In this document: positions 58,806-64,000 of the stretch, piece after piece
How positions within the stretch are numbered: position 1 is the first letter of the stretch
How the letters are laid out: each line of letters starts with the position of its first letter
NCBI RefSeq assembly: GCF_029919115.1
Contig: NZ_CP123990.1
Span: 496,001 to 560,000, forward strand
Direction: 5' to 3'
Origin: Variovorax paradoxus
GTDB lineage: Bacteria; Pseudomonadota; Gammaproteobacteria; Burkholderiales; Burkholderiaceae_C
Length of the DNA stretch: 64,000 nt
Program-made: the position numbers and the translations under genes
Notes under the pieces: model-generated
What the model was told of the DNA's origin: nothing
The model's database searches: none
Seen by the model: only the letters and a program-made list of their open reading frames with translations

Positions 58806-59510
58806 ATGTCCTTCGCCTTCACGCCTCCTTCCATCGTCGGCCTGCCCATCGTGGGTTCGAGCGATCTGTTTCCGGTGCGCCGCGTCTACTGCGTGGGCCG
58901 CAACTACGCGGCGCATGCGCGCGAGATGGGCTTCGACCCCGACCGTGAGCCGCCGTTCTTCTTCTGCAAGCCCAACGACGACGCTTCGGTGGTGCCTGTG
59001 GCCGAAGGCGAAACCGGCGCCATTCCGTATCCGCCGCTCACCAGCAACTACCACTACGAAGCCGAGCTCGTCGTGGCCATCGGCAAGGGCGGCAAGAACA
59101 TTGCGGTGGAACAGGCGGCCAGCCACATCCACAGCTACGCCGTGGGCCTGGACATGACCCGCCGCGACCTGCAGATGAAGATGCGCGAAGCCGGCCGGCC
59201 GTGGGAAATCGGCAAGGCCTTCGACTTCTCTGCGCCCATTGCGCCGCTGCGCACGATGGCCAACGTGGGCGAGATCAATGCCGGCGCCATCACGCTCGAG
59301 GTCGACGGCCAGGTGCGGCAGAACAGCGACATCACGCACCTGATCTGGTCGGTGAACGAGGTGATCGCCAATCTGTCGACGCTCTTCGCGCTGCAGCCCG
59401 GCGACCTGATCTTCACGGGCACGCCCGAAGGCGTGGGCGCGGTCAAGCCGGGCCAGACCCTCAAGGTGAGCATCGACAAGCTCCCCTCGCTCACCGTGCG
59501 CATCGATTGA
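58806..59510 (+). CDS. Fumarylpyruvate hydrolase (FAH family)
   Basis: A 234-residue member of the fumarylacetoacetase fold, hydrolysing fumarylpyruvate to fumarate and pyruvate. Metal ligands are Glu85 and Glu87 in YEAELVVAIG and an aspartate in DMTRRDLQ. CVGRNYAAHAREMG and LIFTGTPEGVGAV are typical. ATG 58806 lies 74 bases after the dioxygenase. The frame runs upstream through the dioxygenase as a shadow. The enzyme is close to NagK of the gentisate pathway, so a maleylpyruvate isomerase should exist, but none lies in this operon. Confidence 0.92.
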   Translation: MSFAFTPPSIVGLPIVGSSDLFPVRRVYCVGRNYAAHAREMGFDPDREPPFFFCKPNDDASVVPVAEGETGAIPYPPLTSNYHYEAELVVAIGKGGKNIAVEQAASHIHSYAVGLDMTRRDLQMKMREAGRPWEIGKAFDFSAPIAPLRTMANVGEINAGAITLEVDGQVRQNSDITHLIWSVNEVIANLSTLFALQPGDLIFTGTPEGVGAVKPGQTLKVSIDKLPSLTVRID

Positions 59511-59538
59511 CGGAACGCCGCGCAGAAGAGGCCTCGCA

Positions 59539-60819
59539 ATGAGCACATCTCCCACGAAGAACCCGCCCCGCGTGCTGCTCGTCGGCGGCGGCATCGGCGG
59601 CATGGCGGCCGCGCTGGCGCTGGCGCGGCTCGGTGTTTCCATCGACCTGCTCGAGCAGAGCGCCACCATCGGCGAAATCGGCGCCGGCCTGCAGCTCGGC
59701 CCCAATGCTTTTGCGGCGCTCGATGCACTGGGCGTGGGCGAAGCGGTGCGCCGCAACTCGGTGTTCACCGACCGGCTGGTGATGATGGATGCCGTCGATT
59801 GCGGCGAGGTCGCCTCGGTGCCCGTGGGCGAGGCCTTCCGCGCGCGCTTCAAAAATCCGTATGCGGTGAGCCACCGCGCCGACCTGCACGGCGCCATCCA
59901 CGAGGCGGTGAAGCAGCATCCGCTCATCCGCTTTCACACGTCGGCGCAGGTCGAGTCGATCGACATCGGCGGCGGCAACACGCAGGGCGTCGTCGCCGTC
60001 ACGCGCGACGGCCGGCGCTTCACGGCCGACGCCGTCGTAGGCTGCGACGGTGTCAAGTCCGTGGTGCGTGCCCAACTCGTGGGCGACGAGCCGCGCGTTT
60101 CGGGCCATGTGGTGTACCGCGCGGTGGTGCCGGTGGCCGACATGCCGGCCGACCTGCGCTGGAACGCACCCGTGGTCTGGGCCGGGCCCAATTGCCACCT
60201 GGTGCACTATCCGCTGCGCCATGGCGAGCAATACAACCTGGTCGTCACCTTTCACAGCCGCGAGCAGGAAGAGTGGGGCGTTTCGGACGGAAGCAAGGAA
60301 GAGGTGCTGTCGTATTTCGAAGGCGTGCATGCGCGCCCGCGCCAGCTGCTCGACCGGCCGACCTCGTGGCGCCGCTGGAGCACGGCCGACCGCGACCCCG
60401 TGGAGCGCTGGAGCGAGGGCCCGGCCACCCTGCTCGGCGATGCCGCGCACCCGATGATGCAGTACCTTGCGCAGGGCGCCTGCATGGCGATCGAAGACGC
60501 GGTCACGCTTGGCGCCGCGGTGCAGGCCTGCAATTTCGACATGCCCGCCGCCTTCAAGCTCTACGAGGCCGCGCGCATTCCGCGCACCGCGCGCGTGGTG
60601 CTCTCGGTGCGCGAGATGGGGCGCCTGTACCACGCCAAGGGTGTGGAGCGGCTGGTGCGCAACAGCCTGTGGGTAGGCCGCACGCCCGAACGCTTCTACG
60701 ATGCGGTCGAATGGCTCTACGCCTGGCGGCCCGAGCACTGCCTGGACGACGCGCCGGAGCGGCTGCGACCGGTGGCGGTGGCTGGCGCCGGCGCCGCGGC
60801 CATGCTTTCGCCGCACTGA
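59539..60819 (+). CDS. 3-hydroxybenzoate 6-monooxygenase
   Basis: A 426-residue group A flavoprotein hydroxylase that makes gentisate from 3-hydroxybenzoate with NADH and oxygen. FAD motif LLVGGGIGGMAAALAL at the N-terminus, the DG motif VVGCDGVKSVVRAQL, and the GD motif LLGDAAHPMMQYLAQGACMAIEDA are complete. KNPYAVSHRADLHGAI is the substrate-domain block common in salicylate/3-hydroxybenzoate hydroxylases. Its place beside gentisate 1,2-dioxygenase rather than catechol genes favours 3-hydroxybenzoate over salicylate. It is the third gene of the operon. Confidence 0.9.
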   Translation: MSTSPTKNPPRVLLVGGGIGGMAAALALARLGVSIDLLEQSATIGEIGAGLQLGPNAFAALDALGVGEAVRRNSVFTDRLVMMDAVDCGEVASVPVGEAFRARFKNPYAVSHRADLHGAIHEAVKQHPLIRFHTSAQVESIDIGGGNTQGVVAVTRDGRRFTADAVVGCDGVKSVVRAQLVGDEPRVSGHVVYRAVVPVADMPADLRWNAPVVWAGPNCHLVHYPLRHGEQYNLVVTFHSREQEEWGVSDGSKEEVLSYFEGVHARPRQLLDRPTSWRRWSTADRDPVERWSEGPATLLGDAAHPMMQYLAQGACMAIEDAVTLGAAVQACNFDMPAAFKLYEAARIPRTARVVLSVREMGRLYHAKGVERLVRNSLWVGRTPERFYDAVEWLYAWRPEHCLDDAPERLRPVAVAGAGAAAMLSPH

Positions 60820-60892
60820 CCGACACCGACGACCAACCGATTTTTTCCGCGTCATCACTATTCGAGGCCACAGGCCCAGGAGACAACCAACC

Positions 60893-61882
60893 ATGAACTT
60901 TTCTTCACGCGCATTGCTGGCAGGCGTGCTTGCCGCGGCCACCGCCGTCCTCGGCACCAACGCACTGGCGCAGGCGAGCGACTATCCGAGTAAGCCGGTG
61001 ACGCTGGTCACGCCCTTTGCCGCCGGCAGCGGGCCCGATGCGGTGCTGCGCCTCATCTCCGACAAGCTCTCGCGTCTGTGGAACCAGCGCGTGGTGGTCG
61101 ACAACAGGCCGGGCGGCGGCGGCTTCATCGCCATCGACCAGGCGCGGCGCGCCGCGCCCGACGGCTACACGCTGCTGCAGCTCGACAGCGAGCACGTCGC
61201 CGCGCTGCCGCACCTGTACAAGTCGCGCAACTTCGTCACGCTGCAGCATTTCGACCCCGTGGCCTCGCTGTTTCGCACGCCGTTTTTCGTGGCGGTTTCG
61301 AGCGAATCGAAGCTGAAGAACATGGCCGACCTGATCGCCGAAGCCAAGACCAACCCCGAGGCGATGGTCTATGGATCGTGGGGCGTGGGCAGCCCGGGCC
61401 ACCTGGGCGCGCAGCAACTCGAGGCGCTCACGGGCATCCGCATGCGGCATGCGCCGTACCGCGAGGTGTCGCAGCTGTATTCGAACGTCGGCACCGGCGA
61501 AGTGCCGTGGGCCTTTGCAAGCATTCCGTCGAGCCAAGGCATCTACAAGGCCGGCAAGCTGCGCTACATCGCCGTGGCGGCGCCCAAGCGCATTCCCCAG
61601 ATGCCCGACGTGCCCACCATGGCCGAGGCGGGCGGGCCGGCGTCGCTCGAGGTGAACTCATTCGTCTCGCTGCTCGCGCCCAAGGGCGTGCCGGCGGCAG
61701 TCAAGGCCAAAATCAATGCCGACGTGGCCAAGGTGATTGCAGACCCCGAGATCCGCGCCCGCTTCGACACCTTTGCCTTCGAGCGACTGGCCTGGTCGCC
61801 GGAAGAAATCGAGCGCAATGCCGAGGCCAAGTCCAAGGTTTACGGCGAACTGGTCCGCAGGGGCAACATCAGCCTTGAGTAG
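60893..61882 (+). CDS. Bug/TctC family periplasmic receptor (first of a pair)
   Basis: A 329-residue secreted receptor. The signal peptide ends at ALAQ (about residue 27). The mature start ASDYPSKPVTLVTPFAAGSGPDAVLRLISDKLSRLWNQRVVVDNRPGGGG is the signature of the Bug family, and the loop YGSWGVGSPGHLGAQQLEALTG is also typical. AGGAG precedes the ATG. It follows the hydroxylase by 73 bases and may import or sense 3-hydroxybenzoate or a relative. No TctA/TctB genes accompany it. Confidence 0.92.
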   Translation: MNFSSRALLAGVLAAATAVLGTNALAQASDYPSKPVTLVTPFAAGSGPDAVLRLISDKLSRLWNQRVVVDNRPGGGGFIAIDQARRAAPDGYTLLQLDSEHVAALPHLYKSRNFVTLQHFDPVASLFRTPFFVAVSSESKLKNMADLIAEAKTNPEAMVYGSWGVGSPGHLGAQQLEALTGIRMRHAPYREVSQLYSNVGTGEVPWAFASIPSSQGIYKAGKLRYIAVAAPKRIPQMPDVPTMAEAGGPASLEVNSFVSLLAPKGVPAAVKAKINADVAKVIADPEIRARFDTFAFERLAWSPEEIERNAEAKSKVYGELVRRGNISLE

Positions 61883-61929
61883 CTGTCATCATTACGTTTT
61901 TTCACAGTTCTTCTTTTCCTGAACCTTTC

Positions 61930-62907
61930 ATGCAAGCAACCAAGAGAGCCCTCCTGATCGCCTGCGGCCTGGCTGCCGCCGCCGCGCTGCCGCTGGCGGC
62001 CAATGCACAGAACAATGCCTGGCCGACCAAGCCGATTCGCCTGCTCGTGGGTTTTCCGGGCGGCTCCACGCCCGACATTGCCGCCCGCACCATTGCCGAA
62101 CCGCTGGCCAAGGCGCTCGGCCAGCCCGTGGTGGTGGACAACAAGCCCGGCGCCTCGGGCAACATCGCGGCAGACATCGTGGCCAAGGCCAATGACGACC
62201 ACACGCTGGGCATCGTCATCAACGGCAATCTCACCTCGTCGAAGATGCTGTATCCGCGGCTGCCCTACGACCCGGCCAAAGACTTCACCTACCTGTCGCT
62301 GATTGCCACGGCGCCGCTGGTGCTGGTGGCGCAGAACAGCCTGCCTTCGGGCACCGCCTTCTTCGATGCGGCCCGCAAGGGCGGCGACAAGTGGAACTAC
62401 GGCTCCGTGGGTGTCGGCTCGGTCGGCCACCTGGGCATGGAACTGCTCAAGAGCCGCGTGCCCGGCTTCAACGCCGAGCACGTGCCCTACCAGGGCAACC
62501 CGCAGGTCGTGACCGCCATGCTGGGCGACCAGGTGCAGATGGCCCTCATCCCCCCGGGCGTGGCCATGCCGCAGGTGCGCGCCGGCAAGCTCAAGGCCAT
62601 CGGCCTCACGGGCGGCCGCAGCACGCTGGTGCCCGAGCTGCCACCGCTGGCCGACGCCGGCGTGCGCGACTTTTCGCTCGAAGTGTGGGTGGCGCTGCTC
62701 GGCCCCGCCAACCTTTCCAAGACGGCGCAGGCCCGCCTCAGCCGCGAGGTCGAAACCATCATGAAGCAGCCCGAAGTGCGCCAGAAGCTCTTCGAGCAGG
62801 GCTGGCAGGCGGTCGGCACCTCGCCGGACGGCATGCGCCTGCGTGTGAAGGAAGAAGCAGCGATCATGACCAAGATCATCTCGGCCCGCGGCATCAAGAT
62901 CCAGTGA
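61930..62907 (+). CDS. Bug/TctC family periplasmic receptor (second of a pair)
   Basis: A 325-residue receptor. The signal peptide ends at ANAQ (about residue 26). It has WPTKPIRLLVGFPGGSTPDIAARTIAEPLAKALGQPVVVDNKPGASG and YGSVGVGSVGHLGMELLKSRVPG. It differs clearly from the first receptor, so it is not a recent copy. Its stop overlaps the ATG of the FAD oxidoreductase (TGATGA). Translational coupling with that enzyme suggests that its ligand may be the substrate of the oxidoreductase. Confidence 0.92.
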   Translation: MQATKRALLIACGLAAAAALPLAANAQNNAWPTKPIRLLVGFPGGSTPDIAARTIAEPLAKALGQPVVVDNKPGASGNIAADIVAKANDDHTLGIVINGNLTSSKMLYPRLPYDPAKDFTYLSLIATAPLVLVAQNSLPSGTAFFDAARKGGDKWNYGSVGVGSVGHLGMELLKSRVPGFNAEHVPYQGNPQVVTAMLGDQVQMALIPPGVAMPQVRAGKLKAIGLTGGRSTLVPELPPLADAGVRDFSLEVWVALLGPANLSKTAQARLSREVETIMKQPEVRQKLFEQGWQAVGTSPDGMRLRVKEEAAIMTKIISARGIKIQ

Positions 62908-64000
62908 TGACAGCAGCCAAGCAGAACACCCTCACCGAACCGGCGCGCGAACTGCCGGTCTTCGGGGAATACGACGTGGTGGTGGTCGGCGGCGGCCCCG
63001 CGGGCATTGCCGCCGCCGTGAGCGCCGCGCGCCATGGTGCCAACACGCTGCTGGTGGAACGCTACGGCTTTCTGGGCGGCATGGGCACCGCAGGCGGTGT
63101 GACCAACTTTGCCGGCCTGTACGGCAAGCGCAACGGCGAAATGACCCTGCTGGTGCGCGGCGTGGTCGACGACCTCCTCGCGCGCATCGACGCGCTGGGC
63201 GGCCTCAACAAGCCGCAGGACGGCATGCAGGGCCGCATCCGCGTGCGCTCCTACGACACCTCGGCCTACAAGATCGCGGCCGACCAGTTGCTGGCAGCTG
63301 CCGGCGTGAACCTGCTGTTTCACGCATGGGCCGCCGCGGTGGTGCGCGACGGCAACCGCATCGCGGCGCTGGTGGTCGAAACCAAGTCGGGCCGGCAGGC
63401 CATCCGCGCCAATGCATTCATCGACGCGAGCGGCGACGCCGATGTGGCCGCCTTTGCAGGCGTGCCCTTCGAAGTGGGCGACGGCCACGGCAGCGGGCTG
63501 TTCCCGACCACGATGTTCCGCGTCGGCCAGGTCGATGCCGAGCCGGCCCTTGCGGCCGTCGGCGAGTTCAAGGCCATCAACGACCTGATGGCCGCGGTGC
63601 AGCAGCAGAAGCCCGGCAAGTACAAGTTTCCGCGCGAAGGCGCGATCCTGCGGCCCAACATCGATCCGCGCGAATGGCGCGCCAACGTCACGCAGATCCG
63701 CAATGCCGCAGGCCGCGCGATGAACGGAGTGGATGCGCGCGAGCTCACCGAGGGCGAGCTCGAAGGGCGACGCCAGATTGCCGAATACTTCAAGTTCATG
63801 AAGGCCGAGGTGCCGGGCTTCGCAAAGTCGGCCATCGTCGAAATTGCGCCGCAGGTCGGCATCCGCGAAACGCGCCGCATCGAAGGCCTCTATGCGCTCA
63901 CCGGCGAGGACATTCTCTCTTCGGCCGCATTCGACGACGCCATCGGCATCAATGCCTGGCCGATGGAAATGCATGCCGACGGCCGCATTGAATGGGCCTT
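62907..64000 (+). CDS. FAD-dependent oxidoreductase, PF12831-like (3' end outside window)
   Basis: At least 364 residues, open to the right edge. The start ATG 62907 overlaps the receptor stop. The FAD loop VVVVGGGPAGIAAAVSAARHG occupies residues 24-44, followed by ERYGFLGGMGTAGGVTNFAG, a pattern of the FAD-dependent proteins that pair with Bug receptors in betaproteobacteria. A later FAD contact FIDASGDADVAAFAGVPFE is present. These proteins are thought to be dehydrogenases of organic acids or amines; reaction unknown. The gene is coupled with the Bug pair, and probably with the same transcript as the gentisate genes. Confidence 0.87.
   Translation, partial: MTAAKQNTLTEPARELPVFGEYDVVVVGGGPAGIAAAVSAARHGANTLLVERYGFLGGMGTAGGVTNFAGLYGKRNGEMTLLVRGVVDDLLARIDALGGLNKPQDGMQGRIRVRSYDTSAYKIAADQLLAAAGVNLLFHAWAAAVVRDGNRIAALVVETKSGRQAIRANAFIDASGDADVAAFAGVPFEVGDGHGSGLFPTTMFRVGQVDAEPALAAVGEFKAINDLMAAVQQQKPGKYKFPREGAILRPNIDPREWRANVTQIRNAAGRAMNGVDARELTEGELEGRRQIAEYFKFMKAEVPGFAKSAIVEIAPQVGIRETRRIEGLYALTGEDILSSAAFDDAIGINAWPMEMHADGRIEWA

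Noticed and set aside
1..64000. tRNA genes, rRNA genes, insertion sequences, prophage, integrase or attachment sites
   Set aside because: I looked through the gaps and saw no cloverleaf-like sequence, transposase, integrase or phage structural gene. Absence is by reading only, not by a dedicated search.

Overview
The window is GC-rich, densely packed bacterial chromosome. Its gene types point to a metabolically versatile betaproteobacterium of the Comamonadaceae, most likely Variovorax or a close relative. The clues are two orphan Bug/TctC receptors, a 3-hydroxybenzoate-gentisate cluster, polyhydroxyalkanoate proteins, many catabolic operons each with its own regulator, and short leaders with a -10 box almost touching the ATG. 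I saw no phage, insertion sequence, CRISPR array, rRNA or tRNA. The assignment rests on recognition of protein families, not on a search.

Layout. 1-8491: end of a GMC oxidoreductase, then a long minus-strand operon (711-7428) with a Pot-type ABC importer (binding protein, two permeases, ATPase) and the three subunits of a flavin/iron-sulfur amine dehydrogenase, facing an IclR regulator across two matched operator-like palindromes. 8501-14800: a membrane protein, then an ALDH7 aldehyde dehydrogenase, an orphan amino-acid-binding protein, an aminotransferase and a TPP enzyme. 14822-15428: a small hypothetical gene and a candidate small RNA ending in a strong terminator. 15548-22433: TauE/SafE exporter, ChrA, TctA/TctB, a glycine-rich RRM protein, DUF3820, a SUI1 factor and RhlE. 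22444-29323: an acyl-CoA operon (two acyl-CoA dehydrogenases, a reductase-like SDR, biotin carboxylase, carboxyltransferase) resembling acyclic-terpene (atu) pathways. 29399-42917: mostly single genes (MHYT sensor, beta-propeller lipoprotein, DUF445, ArgE, a GDPD lipoprotein, M20 and DUF2817 hydrolases, a Liv-type binding protein, a molybdopterin oxidoreductase, a lipoprotein peptidase, a PHA-system protein).

42939-51393: a polyol (probably tetritol or pentitol) catabolic locus with SDR, FGGY kinase, EltD-like zinc dehydrogenase, Rbs-type ABC transporter and AraC regulator. 51689-56511: CoA-transferase, acyl-CoA-binding protein, a 4-TM membrane protein, TPR protein, TetR, phasin and thioesterase. 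56607-64000: LysR and the divergent operon for 3-hydroxybenzoate 6-hydroxylase, gentisate dioxygenase and fumarylpyruvate hydrolase, followed by two Bug receptors and the start of an FAD oxidoreductase.

The most unusual DNA lies outside the genes: a large dispersed palindromic repeat at two sites, a second GC-rich palindromic family at three sites (one inside a coding end), a perfect 67-bp tandem duplication that copies the start region of the polyol dehydrogenase and creates a 17-codon upstream ORF, and the candidate RNA at about 15293-15428.
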